The position numbers and the translations under genes were made by a program. DNA of 64,000 bases. It comes from Klebsormidium nitens (Eukaryota; Streptophyta; Klebsormidiophyceae; Klebsormidiales; Klebsormidiaceae). Where the stretch lies: contig DF237261.1 in the NCBI GenBank assembly GCA_000708835.1, positions 41,865-105,864 on the forward strand, given 5' to 3'. This document shows, in pieces, positions 13,301 to 25,687 of the stretch. Position 1 is the stretch's first letter. Each line of letters starts with the position of its first letter. The notes below the pieces were generated by a model. It was given only the letters and a program-made list of their open reading frames with translations. It was not told the origin of the DNA and made no database searches.

Positions 13301-14394
13301 GATCTTTGGGGCCCGTCAAAGTGAGTCAGCTGTTTCAAGACAATGCGGAAGTTGGACCACACGATCATTTGTTTTATGAAACACGCAAAATCTTGCGTGC
13401 AAGGTGAACTGAAAGCGTCCTCCGTGCAAGAGGTTCTGTACGCCTTGTTCAAGTCAACATTGACGTTAATCCAGTTGCTCTCGAGTTGACAAATTGGAGG
13501 AGCGGAGTCAAAAAGCGGGGGAGAACGAGGGGTTTGGATACTGACCGTCTGTACGTAACCTTGGGTCCCTTCTCGAGAGCAAGGTAAACGACTTGCAGGT
13601 GGGGGCTGCAGAGGAGGGGTGTGGATCGAAACCTGCACAGAGAAGAGCAAACTGTATACACTCCAAGCGCAGAGGTAGAAAACCGTAGGAGAAGCCATAT
13701 ACACAAGATCATGCTGACGTGGAGAAAGTCTGATTGCAAGTTCTTGAGGTACTGTTTCCTTACCAAGGTTCGGTTGTGGATTGTTTCTGGTGCAACCGGC
13801 TAAAAGGAAGTGAATGCTATCTCCAATGCATTCTGAAGTCAAAACATACTGTTAAAGTGAATACGAAAATCCAGCATAACCTGGGCTTCCCTTTCAAGAC
13901 TGACTTCTGAATGGACTGTTTGGCGTTAAAGCAAATGTGAGCGGTTGCGACTCCCAAGCCGTTCCCTTAGTAGCTCCAAACTATCCACGTGTTGGGCAAG
14001 GACGGCACTCGTGTTTCGATGATGACCAGCGCAACACACGCCCCTACTTTGCAATGACACAGCTCCTTTGCACAAAGATGTGGAGCTTTGCGCTTGATGT
14101 TTCAGAAAAGATCGTAATTGGCATCATCTGTCGCTTTTTGTGATGTAAATGAAGCTCAAAACTAAAGGCCTACCTGCCACGGGTGAGCGACTTGCAGTGT
14201 TTTGCGGCCAGCTTAGTGATGGGCGAATCACGATCCCATTCCACCTCAACCTTGGATGTTCCCAGCAAAGCCTCTAGGAGATAGAAGTCCAGCGCCCAGT
14301 ACAAAAAGGCGCCTATCCCCACCAAGACCGCCACTGCCACCCACACCCAGTCCGGCTGGTGCGAAAAGCCCCCTGGGCAGGTCTGTGAGTCCAT
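10372..14394 (-). CDS. EMB8/ABHD1-3-type alpha/beta hydrolase
   Basis: Predicted serine hydrolase of the embryogenesis-associated EMB8 (ABHD1/3) family. The exact substrate is unknown; relatives act on lipid esters. Six exons: 14394-14174, 13632-13546, 13224-13017, 12286-11894, 10850-10641, 10437-10372; phases join to 394 aa. The start was chosen at the ATG that gives MDSQTC followed by one hydrophobic segment (about residues 14-40), suggesting a membrane anchor; upstream in-frame codons look non-coding. The nucleophile elbow is GCSLGAN, the acid lies in ALDDP and the histidine in GGHLA. The HRGLGG motif before the nucleophile is typical of the family. Introns 3 and 4 contain tandem copies of the edges of exon 4 (see repeats). 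Confidence 0.9.
11747..11920. repeat. Degenerate tandem copies of the exon-4 donor edge
   Basis: The last coding bases and donor of EMB8-like exon 4 (around 11887-11919) recur in the following intron at about 11821 and 11747. On the minus strand they would read RVIAKCKVR and RIIAKYKVR against RVIAKYEVR in the real exon. The copies are imperfect and separated by about 70 bp. Confidence 0.7.
12274..12740. repeat. About 148-bp tandem repeat containing the exon-4 acceptor edge
   Basis: A GGTTGCGTCAGACTG-type start recurs at 12274, 12423, 12572 and, more diverged, about 12713. The first copy is the real 5' edge of EMB8-like exon 4 with its acceptor. The second keeps a TTCGCAG acceptor-like sequence followed by the same coding start. 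The copies extend into intron 3. Confidence 0.75.
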
Positions 14395-16578
14395 CGCTTT
14401 GCTGGCCGCTGGCCGATGGGACAAGCGCCGATCGCTTCGTAGGTGAGTGCCTGATGCGGGAAGTATTCGTTCAAGAGATTGTGAGTAGGGGTACTGAGAT
14501 ACAGTGAAGGACATGGACCTTCCATCGTGTCTTCGTTTCACATTCTGTCGGTGGTTTGCTTTTGCATAAAAGAATGCTGGTCTTTGGCCTTTCATCTTTG
14601 GTACAGGTGATGAGGACTTTTGTCCCACATAAAGATGTTAACATTCCCAGGCGGATTGAAACCCAATGATCTGGGTTCTCCCAGATGAGCTTACTGCAGA
14701 AGCTCTTCCACTGTCAACTAATACCAGCTTTTGCGCCTCCTGAATGTGCAGAGGGACGGAGCCAGCGGGCTGACATCAAGATCTGGCATGTCGCATACGA
14801 GTATGGTGACCTGATCAGTCTCGCCTGCAAAAGTGTGCATTTTGATATTGCAGATTTCCGTGACCTCTGATCCCGATCGTATTACGTGCTCTGAAAACAT
14901 GCAGAACCAAAGCCGACAACAATGTGATTTTGCACCACCAGCTATACATCTACCCAAGAGGATTCAAAACCCAATAAGGAGCAACTGCATTCACAACAGA
15001 GATCCACCTGATTATTTGATTTGGCGGCGAAACACACAAGAAGAAGGTTTTCTTGCATGGCCCTTACTTGAATGCAAGCACAGCAAACTAATGGAATGCT
15101 TTGATTGAATTGCCCAAGCACAGCATTCGAGATTGTGAAGAATTAAAAGGTTGGACACAGCTTGTGAAAGACAGTCCGCACAAGCCACAGAAAGCTACCC
15201 AAGCTTACAGATCTGGGCGCATTCAACCACTGCTGATTCGAGATCGCAGCATTCGAATGCTGCATTTAGCGTCTTACTGAAACCATCTATAAACGTTGGG
15301 GGTCAGATTGAGAAAAGCTGACTCCTGGGGTGGGTATCCTCGAGGAGCCATACCTTGAAAAAGTTGCTGCGCTGGGCTTCTTCCAAGTCCACTCTTTTTA
15401 TCGGATTTACGATGTTGCAGAATGCAGGCCTCAACACTCACGGATCGATAGTCAGATGGTGCATGCCACTTGCTGTTTGAGCAACATGAATCAAAGCACT
15501 GATTCGTGGAAGTCAGATTGAACCCCTAAAGCAAGGATGTAAAGCTAACTCTCTCATGTAGCAGACGCTTTGACCTGCACGCTTGCACAATCGCACTTTA
15601 CAGTTGAGCTGCAATGCCGACTCAACGCCGTTTGCAGTCCCACTGCCCTGGCGCCCTTCTAACCTGCTTGGAAGGGGTTTCTGGCTGAATTCGACAGACG
15701 GTACCGAGCTAGGGACAGGGACTACAGGCCACCACCCTGACCATCCTGCAGCACCAGTTTGACTCGCTGGCACAGCTTTCTCTCCTCCGCTTTCAAGCAC
15801 TCAGCGAGATGGTCTGTATCCTACAGTCTACTGCTCAGTGCAAGTGCAGCACTGTGAAGCCTGCCGTGTGCACATTGCAGGGCAGGCTTGGCAGGCTGCC
15901 GTTTACTAGACCGAGAATCTATAAGCTATGAATGGGCTAGCTAGACGATTCAATGATTGTTTCCTGGAGCGGCCCGGCGGCGAAAATACCGCCGCGCCGC
16001 AGTACGTACCTACTTGTAGCGGTGCCACCGTCCGCTATTGAATGCCCGGGGCGCCCCGAGAAACCGGCCCCCGGAGTAAGCTTAAATCCAGGGTCATGAA
16101 CACGTTATTCTTGAACCGGTCGACTAGGGCCGGTACCTATCCTCCTAGGTAATTCCAGATCGCCACCAAGCGGTACTGTACTACCGCGGCGTTTAGGTCC
16201 GTATCCGTCTGCCGCCGGCGCCGAACTGACCAGAACCGGGCGGTGCTCGGGCATCGTGGGCAAGTCACGGTATGAGTGCCCACTTGGCACTGCCTGACAG
16301 TCGCAGGATACGTTCATCGGTCTGGCATGCGTAGGACGCCCAACTTGAAGTAGGCAGTGGCAAGAACTCGAGCTAGCACGTACGTCTCGGTCCAACATCG
16401 CCATAGGTATGCAGTGCGGGCAGAAGTGCACTGCATGCATTGCAATTTAGCAGTTGCACAATGACAAGGATGCAAGGAGTGACACCGACGGAGAGCATTT
16501 GACCGAGATGCTAAATGATATTTACCCCGGATGCATGTCGTATGGGCAATACTATCCAGACGACACCATCCGACGTCT
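14395..16578. other. Intergenic, no gene seen
   Basis: This is the EMB8-like 5' flank and the PUX1 3' flank. No frame here has splice-supported coding character. The part from 15900 to 16560 is rich in GGTACC, ACCGGT, CTAG and CATG words. Confidence 0.5.
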
Positions 16579-19500
16579 CTAAATTTTGAGCCACTTCGGT
16601 TTTGACTTGGGCGCTCTGGCCCCCCCCTCGCTTTCCGTCTGCTTTTTGCCAGCAGCTTGCATGGCCGCCCGTTTTCTCCCCGCCTCTCGCTCGGCCTCAC
16701 CAATTTTTCCTAATCCCGGTGGCTGAGGCGCCTCCTCCCGTTTGTCTGTAACCCACTTTTGGAGGTACGGGCTTTCCGAGTCGGGTACGCTCGGCAAAAC
16801 GGCTTCTGTGAAATCCAGAAAAAGGGACCGTCAGCATCTCCTTTTGGTTCTGCTTTCCACACTGGCAGAAGGACCTTCGAACGGCACTCGCTTCATCATG
16901 CCAACACGAATCTGCGCATCTCGTTTCAATTGACTCGAAGGGCTGGGGTCGTCGTGCGAGTTAGGTGAGCAAGGGGACAGCGATTGCAAAGAGGAACGCA
17001 GGCAAGGGTTTGGAACGAAGTTACTGACTGAGCGCTTTCAGTAGCCTCGCCTCAAAGAGCCGATAGCTGCTAAATCGCCACACGCGAGTAGATGGGGAAA
17101 ATCCGTTGTCCTTCGCTCTGGTCAACGTCTTGCAAACCCGCTGATGATGATTCGCGACCAGCAAAGCAACTGATGTTCAGAGAACTCACATTCGATGAGC
17201 ATTTCTGGGGCGCTTTTGCGCATCCAAGGAACCCCGACAGAAGTAGCCGATGGAACATCATCTCAGCCTGGTCGCCGTTCATCTGACCAAGGCCCTCAGC
17301 AAGCCCATCGTGAACAAAGACGACAAAGGATATGCCTCCAGGGTGATCAAGACCCAAAAGTCAGTAGGATACCCCCACGTGGCACCTGACCTTTGTCATC
17401 GACGGCCCAAAAGACCTGCGCGAGCGGCACTAGCCCCGCCTCCCACAGCGTCCGGCTCCGGTCCACTAGCCGCTGCTTCGGTGGAACCGTGAAGAGATGC
17501 CACGTAGCGACGCCTGGTCGCACGATGGTCGAGATGAAAGCGTACAAGCCGTCGATTGTACTCTCGCTTGGGAAAGATGCCTCGACGACGTACAGATCTG
17601 GAAACTGGACTCTTATTTTTGTCTGCATGAGAAGGGATGTCACGTCAGCGAGGGAGAGTGACGTCCGCGCAAGGGGGCGATCATCGATGTCGGTGCCAAC
17701 CTGAGCGGCGGACGGCCGCCACACGTTCTAGAGGTGCAGAACAGGGCTTCAGTGGGATAAGCGCGTGGTGGGGTGAAAGGATATGAAAGGTTTCTGGCAA
17801 GTCGATGCAGTGTCAATTGAAGAGGCGACTGCGACTGAGAAATTTGGCGATGAATAAGAGGCATCAGACAAACAGGCTCGTGCAGGGGAGATCGCACTTG
17901 GAATGTTGGTAGGACTGTCAGTTTCTGTCACATTTTGTTCGTCTTATCGAGGAAACATCGGGCTTTAAACAGTTTTCGCTTCAACTCTCGACCAGAAACA
18001 GGAGGGCACAAAAGATCAAAGGACGCTCCTCACAGCTTGACCTTAGAGATGATGCTATTGATGAAAACCGCACTACGGATTCTAAGGAGTAGTGATGAGG
18101 CACCACAACTTAGAGTAGGCGCTCGTGATGAGGCACCACAACTTAGAGTAGGCGCTCGTTTCTCTGAAAGGTGCAGTTTGAGAGGGGAGCCTTACAGATG
18201 AGAAGCGCGCACGTCGTTCTCGTTCCTCCTGCTCTCGCATCGCACGAGTCTTGAGCACCGCCTCCCCTGAACCAACGGCAGTACGTTTCTGATAGATGAC
18301 ATAGGCAGGGTGGAGAGTCTACCAATGGATCCCTTCTTGGGGAGACCACACCGAACGCATCGGTAAACCTGACTGTCAGCCTTCACACATCTGACACAAA
18401 CTAAGGCCATTCGTTATATTCAACGGCCTAGTTCCGCAGGCTTTCTGATTTGCAGAATGGTCAATGAGAAATCGGCCAAAGATTCTGTGCGGCTTTTTCA
18501 GTAAGACAAGTTCGCAAAAGAACAGCTTTGATTATGAGCGTTCGAACTCTAGAAAACGTCCAGAAGAGGCTCAAACTCCTGCTGTCTGTAGGGCAACAGA
18601 ACAACTGATGATGACCAGCCCAACGTAGGGACATACATCAACAAGTCAAAAAGACTGGTCTCCTTGAAAACAGAGTGGTTGCGAATGTTGGTATATTGGA
18701 CTTCCAGCGTAATGGGCCACAGGAGAAGGACAAGACATGAACAAGTTACCGAAGAGGGGCTGCGTCAAGCTGTAGATACAAGCACAATTCTGCTGAAACG
18801 TTCTTACAGACCACGATGTTTATGGTCTTACCAGGCCTGTTCCCTTTCATTCTAAAGTAGTCCTCCGCTGTAAACTCATAGAAGTCGTCAGGCAGCTCAT
18901 CTGCAAAGGGCAGCCACACCACTGTGATTGACAAACATGCCTGCATAAACCTATGACCATTCCCTCAATCCTGGCCTGTCTTTTGAAAGCCTCTCATAGG
19001 GGGTTGCCACATCTCCTCTGCAGCTCCTTTGAACATCCTAAACAGGCTGACTCATCAATCAGAAGCAAATCGCCAAGCACAGCCTCCAATGAGTCGAGGA
19101 TCTTTGCACGTTTTGCTACGTCCATGTTCCATTTTAAAGCCACTATAGCCATACATGGTGTTCTTATTGGAGCTAGAAGAGCAAAGACACAGACGCAAAG
19201 TGCAAGAAGAGTCTGATGAAAGATGGACCATTTCTGCATTATTCTTGGAGAAAGCAACTATCAACTGACGTGCTGACTTTACTGGACAACGTGGAAAAGA
19301 AAGAACGTAGAGAAGAAAGAAAAGAGTGGTCACATCGAAAGAAGCGGGTCGCCAGCATTACGGAGACAAACATAGACAAAATCTTTTGAAGATCATCAAA
19401 TTCTTGCCATTAAGACCACCACCTTATAAATGGATTGCAACCTTATCATTCCAATGCTCTCACCTTGCTGGCTGGGACCAGCCGCCTCGTCCGGTGCCCC

Positions 19501-19590
19501 TGTGGTGCGCAGGTTCGTGCGCTGGAACACTCGTTCGAGGTGTCCTTGAAAATCGTTCACGCTCACGTTCACCTCCTTCCCTTCTTCCAT
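16579..19590 (-). CDS. PUX1: Plant UBX-domain protein 1 (CDC48/p97 regulator)
   Basis: Adaptor that in plants binds the AAA-ATPase CDC48 and promotes disassembly of its hexamer. Five exons: 19590-19464, 18900-18832, 18266-18196, 17727-17391, 16805-16579; phases join to 276 aa (Arabidopsis PUX1 is about 250). Diagnostic pieces in order are the DDFYEFTAEDYFRM motif spanning exon 2; a basic-acidic helix (KTRAMREQEERERRARF) in exon 3; the UBX fold with KIRVQFPD, LYAFI and the FTVPPKQRL turn in exon 4; and the C-terminal KPKWLKI, matching the KPKWFKM end of PUX1. Start: the ATG at 19590 gives an N terminus of reasonable length; an upstream start cannot be ruled out. A copy of a mobile-element gene lies head-to-head about 370 bp upstream. 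Confidence 0.93.
18094..18159. repeat. 33-bp perfect tandem duplication in a PUX1 intron
   Basis: The unit starting GATGAGGCACCACAACTTAG occurs at 18094 and again at 18127, within the intron between exons 3 and 4. The copies appear identical, so the duplication is probably recent. Confidence 0.9.
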
Positions 19591-20663
19591 TGTGACACTT
19601 CTCCAGGCGCGATAGAAACGATCGAAACCAGGATTGGCCAGAGCTGTCGTTGCAGCTTTGTATTGGCCCGGACGCAGCCTTGATTGTTGTTAGCTGCAGT
19701 GCGGATTCTGAAAGCCGCTGATGTATAAAGAGTAACGACCGCACAAGCAGGAACGGGTAGGTCCTTGGATCCGTGAGCAGCAACTGAACGCCAAGGAGCT
19801 TGTCCTACCGTATGTAGAGCTCTGCTTGATGGCTGCAAGTGCTTGCACAAGTTGGGCGATCGATGTGAAAATTTTACCATGAGAGAATTCTAGATGGGTC
19901 TGGTGCCGTCTTACTGCCGTTTAATAAGAACAACTAACCAACAGGTGAAAGGCATAAAATGGACCAACCCCGTTCCGACACGTGTCCCCCCTGTTCAGAA
20001 CAACTTACGCGCCAAGTCTCCGGTCGCCATCCACCGGCCAGGTTCCGAATCCGGTCAACTTTCCTAACTGGCCGTCCGGTTCCAGTTGCGCTCCGTCCGA
20101 CTCGTCCAGTGCCCAAAGAGCTGCTTTTTGGCAGCTGCTCTTCGGCAGGTGGCCACGCAAGTCTGCCTGTTCTTCAAGACTGAGCTCAGTCAAGCTACAT
20201 AGTTTAGACTTGTCCGGACGGCCAGGCTACGTGGCGCAGACTCCCAGGGAGGTCACAATGGCGTCCCCATCATTCCAAGCAAGCGCAGTAGCCAGCAAGC
20301 AGCATTCTCTCCACTTCATCTTTGCACAACCCAGAAGCACCAGCTCGCTGTTCACCTTAGAAGACCGCGACAAGCTGTCTGATCTGCCACTTCATACGGT
20401 GGCTCAGGGACTGCAGGCTGAGCTGGCCAGACGGTGCCAGAGGGCAGCTACGACATGGCCCAGCAATTGCGAGCAGCTGCAGAATGCAGGGCGTGCTTGC
20501 TATAGCTGCTGGCGTTTAGTTTCAGGCTGCCAATTGTCTAATTCAAGAGTAGTCAATGTCAAGCGGTCAGCAGCTTGCAGCTTGGGAGCACCTTCATCAC
20601 TCTGGCATAAGACAGCTGGCAGCAAAGTACCACTGAGTGACGCTGTACTTTAGAGCTGCTGGC

Positions 20664-21949
20664 ATGGCGTCCGACCTGCGTTTCCGCTGGGAGAGGTAAG
20701 CGATATTCTTAAGTGAGTGTACCACGCATGAGGCAAGGGACGGCTGTTGCAAAGAGCGACTTCTGTCTGAGGGCTGGCAAGCAGGTCGGAGGCGGCCGTT
20801 TTCAGTCAAAAGGGAGTCGCTTTTCCTTTAGAGATGGATGGCGACTTTTGACTGCTGTCTCTGTGATGGCTGTATCGTGAAAGGACTTGATGATCGCTGA
20901 GCTGCTTCGCGCAAACTGTTCCATGCGAAGCTGACTTGCAACTCAAAGTCTCTCCTTTTCAGTGACCCGTCATCTCCTGAAGGATCAGAAGAGGACATCG
21001 AAGGTGTTGAGTATGCTCCTCGCTCTATCGACGGTTCAGATTCTGGACGCTCCCTGGAGGACTTCTTTAGTGATGGAGACTCTGTCAGCAGCCAAGCCCC
21101 GTCGTTCTACAGGGCGATTGACAACGAGAAAAGTCGAAGCCCGCTTCATATTCCAAAAGGTCTCGCTGGTGTTCTGAGCAAGGCTTTGGTGAGCTTGCTC
21201 TGTCTGGTTTTCTACTTCCCTTATAGCAGTGCCCGCCTCTTCTTCTCGAAAGGACTTTCGGATGCTGCTTGCGATGCCGAGCCTCTTGGACACGTTTGAT
21301 ATCTGGGTTGCAAGTCGCACAATCTCCATGAATCGGTTTGAAGGTGCTTTCCGGGCGGAGTTCCTGCTTGTAGAAACCTATATCAGCTGATTAGTCCATC
21401 CACTGGGGCAATGAAGGGACCCTTTGAAGGGGAATCGGACTTGTGCTTGCATCATGAGTTGCTCACCACGACCATGTATGGTGTGCAGGGGTATGTGACT
21501 ACTTCCCCATCAGCTTTTTCCAGCGGCAGCAGCTTTAGAAAGCGGACCTGCTTAACGCCACCAGGCAACCCCCAGGTGAGAGAACAAGCTAGTACAGTTT
21601 CTGGGTGACTTGTGATTCAGGGGTAAGGTACTTTGCAACTGATCCTTGAGTACGAAGAAATCGAGTGATATCACCGCCCTGCCATTGGAAGCTCAGTGGG
21701 AACAAGCAACTGAAGTTCGCTTCGGATGCAGATCGTATCTACTCGGCCCACATCCTGTTCGAGATCTAGATTTGTCCCTCTTTGTGTTCTCAGGCGTCTC
21801 CGCGTTGCTACATCCCAGCTGGTCCTCAGAGCTTTGCGAGCAAGAGGGCTTCAGTTGAAACCTCAGTTGGCGAGCCTAACCTCGGTTTGCCAGTGCGGAA
21901 GCGAGGAGGGCTTGGAAGGAAGCATCGGCGGGTCATCCTCTCGCTATGA
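20664..21949 (+). pseudogene. Truncated copy of the N-terminal part of the primase-helicase gene
   Basis: Starting at MASDLRF and splicing 20695 to 20963 and 21188 to 21794 gives an open frame of about 137 codons. It matches exons 1-3 of the 26968-34887 gene, with the same GLAGVLSK and RKRGGLG motifs. The frame closes at 21947. An acidic frame shifted by one base continues to about 22274 and ends in a Lys-rich stretch. I see no primase motif downstream, so I treat it as a broken copy. Confidence 0.6.
20802..20854. repeat. Intronic hairpin satellite unit, 1 copy
   Basis: A unit bounded by CAGTCAAAA and TTTTGACTG lies in the first intron of the truncated copy. It is the same family as the multi-copy arrays in the introns of the primase-helicase and transposase genes. 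Confidence 0.7.
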
Positions 21950-22275
21950 CTCGGGCAGCGACTTGGATATGCTGACGTCAAAATATGACGACGAGAACGA
22001 GGAGAGCATGCCAGTAGTGGATTCGAGCGCTGAGCGTATCCTGGCCGTTGATGGGAAGGTGCTCCAAAAGGCTGCGGAGCGCGCGCCTTTCTCGCAGCTC
22101 AATACGGCCCCGGACCTTCAGCGCACAAGCGAGGTCTTTGCTAAGGTGAAAAAGAAACTTGAACGCTTTTCTGACATAGTCTCAATACAGTCTACAAAAA
22201 GACGGCTAAAGATGTGCTGTCAAAAGAAAAGGTGTGGCCCAGAATCTGGAGCCTTCAGAGAGGAGGGTTTTTGAG

Positions 22276-23358
22276 AACTGTTCTCTGTCAAGCAGAGAGT
22301 TCTAGAACGACAAATGGAGCTTGCTACTTTGAGAACCAATTAGGAGCACAATCAGACGGTGACAGGCTGAGGAAAGACGGCCATCCAAATTCTAATCTAG
22401 CTACGATACAAAAGGAAGAGCGTTTCGTACTTCACCAGAGCCTGACGATCTCAGAGCACATCCCGTAGGAAAGCTGCTGGACTCCTACAGCTCAGGAATT
22501 TCTGTCTGAGCATTTCTAGTTCCATCTGGTGGCTTGGCTGTGCATGGGCATTGCTCCGTAAATGAATCAACAGTGCGGTCGAACAAGAAAAGAGGCCTAA
22601 GGCAGAAGGGGCGTATCGACGTTTTCGCTTTCACCTGCAGTCCCCCAGCCCCATTCCCAAACAAGAGGGACATCAAAGAAGACCGCTGCTTGCCTGCCAT
22701 TCCAGAGAGGCGCATGAGCAGCCGCTGTTGAAGCACGTGACCTTTCCATTGTGGATAGCATATGTGTGCCCTGTATCAAAGCGGATAGCTTGTAGTACGA
22801 ACCGGTTTAAGATGGCAATGAAACTGAGTGGAGACAGTGAAAATCTGGACGACAAGGATGTATCGTAAGCAGTCAAGAAAGCCATGCGTGCACGTTGCAT
22901 CATTGCAAAGAGAAGCTAGCAGCTGGGGAAGTGCAGCAATTTGATATGAGCATTCGAAAAGCTAGCTAGGATTGCTTTGTCCCGTGAGGGACGCGTGCAT
23001 GGTAGCACGAAACTTTCAATGAGTCAAAATATTGCAATTTCGCACTTCACTAGATGCTTCGTCATACAGGAATTATTCCTCATGAATGATGTCGTTGTTA
23101 TGGAGCAGCTCGCAATATTAACGCTGCATCGCTTCACGTCCAAACGATCACCTCTTTTCTTAGCTGACCCCCCTCACCAGCAATGATGCATGCTAATGCC
23201 AACGGTGAACAAGCATCGAGGACTGGCCACAGAGGCAAAATAAGATGACGGTGTTCATGACGTAGCCTGTCAATATAAGGCCAATGCTTACCCAAGATTC
23301 GTCGAGATCTAATTATGGACAATCCAACCTTCAAACCTCGTTGAAGGACACGTGGTAC
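22276..23358. other. Intergenic, no gene seen
   Basis: Lies between the truncated element copy and the stop of the minus-strand nuclease-like gene. A few short frames exist but none is supported by splice sites or recognisable motifs. Confidence 0.45.
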
Positions 23359-25687
23359 CTAAGCAATGTAGGAAAGACGGTTTGGATCTAATTCTGCCAG
23401 CATCCCTTCTCTGAGGCTGCTAGCATGGGCTTGAGCGCTCCTGTAGCTCGGCAGAGCTTGGCCGCTGTTCCTAGCCATTTCGTTGTAGCAACACTCGTCA
23501 ATGTCCTCTCGTACGGCGGCATCAAGGTCGCTTTGGGCGTCGGTGTGGTGCCAGATCTTGAGTGCGCCGGGTGAGAAAGTGGGGCCAGCCAAAGTCAAAG
23601 ACTTCAGCGCGTCATCAACTGGAAAGGGAGAGGTACTGTATCAGTTGCCAAGTCAGGAACGAGTTTTACCATGATCTTCAAGCCCTGCCATCTTGTTCAT
23701 GGGACTCAATGGATGGCACCACCTATGGCCTATGTTGAAAACAGGGATTCGATGCAAGCACTTAGCAGCGACGTGGCAAAGCACACAGCAAACATGCACA
23801 GAAAACGATCCTTGAAAACAAGTTTCCCTGACTCACAGTCAATCGGTTGAGCCAGCGCCTTCGAAGCTTCTTCAATTAGGCGCCCCAGGTACTTGAAGGC
23901 CTGTGCCTGGTTCTGAAATACCACCTCCTTGGTCAAGAGTTCTCCTCCGCTGGTCTCTTGATGGAAGATGTGGCTGTTGCCGTTGAGATCAGTCATCATG
24001 GCAGGCAGATCACGGCCCGTCCGATACGTTCCGATCGTATACTGGGATAAAACCTGCCCTCTGTTCTTCTTCAGGTTTGGAAACCAGGTTTCGGGCTTTT
24101 TCAGATCCACCATTGTATAGATCTGCACCGAACATGCGTGCTTTGTCAGGTATGTTGTTGAGAGAAACAACAATGCCTAGGAAGCAACTCTCAAGCACAA
24201 TTGGGTGACAGTAGGTTGAAACCCTTACAGTTTTGCCTGATCTTGAAAGTCTTTGCAACCATTGGGTAAATCACAGAGGTGAGAGTGGAAAGCACGAAGC
24301 TGATTCAGAGTCAAGTGCAGCCCGGCCCTTGAGTGCTGTGCACGGGGATGAAAGCCACAAGATTACTTTGTTCAAGCTGCGACTTCCCACCTCATCCAGG
24401 ACACTTTCGGGTTTCTCTTTTGCGGCAGCCTTCCACTCCGGAGGAACAATAATGATGTCTGTCTTGGTCGCTTTTACTGCAGTCCGCTTCTGTGGCGTAG
24501 CCTCGCTCTTGGCAAAGACTTGTAGGGACTCCACCCCCAGCACTTCGACAGGAACACTGCAGCAATCAGCCATAGCGCTTTGGACAAAAGCGACCGCTCC
24601 CTCCATGTTGGAAGAATCATCTTCCCGCGCTGCAAAAACATGATTACGTGTTATTCCAGTTGCTCTCGGTCAGAAAACACCTTACAAGATGTCACTTCTC
24701 GAAGTTCAGCGCACAGAAACCAAGCTCTGCAGCCAGGCAAGAAGGACATGAGCTGGCACACAGTTACACACTCAGTGGAAGACAAATGTTAGAAGATCTG
24801 GCGGAACAGTGAGACACTTGCCAGCAGCGTTCCAGTTGAAACTCTTTTCCAGTTGACCGTCATTCTTGACGAGCTGCCGCACTCTCCGTCCTAGATGGTG
24901 ACGGACAAGAGCTTCATCAACATCCCTCAGGTCAGCACTTGAACCGCCGATAGTTAGCTGGTCGTCAAAAAGCTCTCCTCGTCCCTTCTTCTTTGCGACG
25001 ATGCCTATAGGGTCAATTGAAGTGACTGGTCAGGAAGAAGAACAACTGCGTTTCACCCCTATTAAGGAGATGCCAGGGAACTACAAGTTAGAGGAATATG
25101 GTAGCAACTTACGGAAAGTCTAGACAGGATGCTCAAGAGCAGAGGCAGACAAAGACAGTGCGGTTCAAGGCAATCTAACTTACTCCAGAACTCAGCAGGC
25201 AGGTGAAGCGTTGCAGGAGTGGAGGGACCTGAAAAAAGCACGAGTTCTTTGTCAGCAAACTCCTCAAGGATGATCTGCGCTGATCTTAGCATTTGTACGA
25301 AACCTCTGACAATTGGCATCTATGCGAGCACCAATCTTTGCCAACAAGGTGAAGCAGATTGGTTGTTAACACCTCAATTCAGTCACAAGGTTTTGTGAAG
25401 GACTTCATTGCAATGGGATCACCAACATTAAAGTGCCAAAAACCCGTCTACTTACTAGCTCTTTGATCTGGCACTACCAACTTCAACCGGGCCCCTTCGA
25501 CAACCAATTTCCTGGTGGTGTTGTCCACCTCATTCCAACAATCATGATCCCAAACAAACAACGTTCTGTCAGGAAACGCCTCTTGCAGAGACTGCAATGT
25601 ATTGTCCTTGACTGCTTTCTTGTTGTCGCAGTCTGTTGGCTTTGCCTTGGTCGACAGGCTTGCAACCTCCACAAAACGAACTCTCAT
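23359..25687 (-). CDS. Uncharacterised protein with PD-(D/E)XK nuclease-like core
   Basis: I do not recognise a named family. Six exons: 25687-25456, 25228-25184, 25004-24822, 24629-24391, 24122-23837, 23618-23359; phases join to 414 aa. The third intron starts with a GC donor (24821-24820). The first 75 residues form a compact module ending GARLKLVVPDQ that could be a small ubiquitin-like header. The second half has TDIIIV, then VDLKKP, then a conserved Gln in QVLSQY and finally MTDLNG...F. This is the spacing of a restriction-endonuclease fold (Asp, then D/E-x-Lys, then Gln). A header plus such a nuclease resembles Crinkler-RHS-type proteins, but that is inference; it may instead be a transposon-derived or lineage-specific protein. 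It sits between two copies of a mobile-element front end. Confidence 0.7.

Larger units (their letters stand above)
19961..22275 (+). mobile_element. Partial second copy of the primase-helicase element front end
   Basis: Direct repeat of the region starting near 26261. It contains the promoter-proximal region, a leader almost identical to that at 26562-26949, and exons 1-3 of the same gene (20664-20695, 20963-21188, 21794 onward). The short TATAAAAGCAAGG segment present in the other copy is missing here. Exons 1 and 2 are open where the other copy has a stop. Exon 3 reaches a TGA at 21947-21949, and the sequence beyond it (an acidic frame with YDSGSDLDML) has no counterpart in the other copy. 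No primase or helicase exon follows, so this is a truncated or rearranged relic. Confidence 0.75.
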
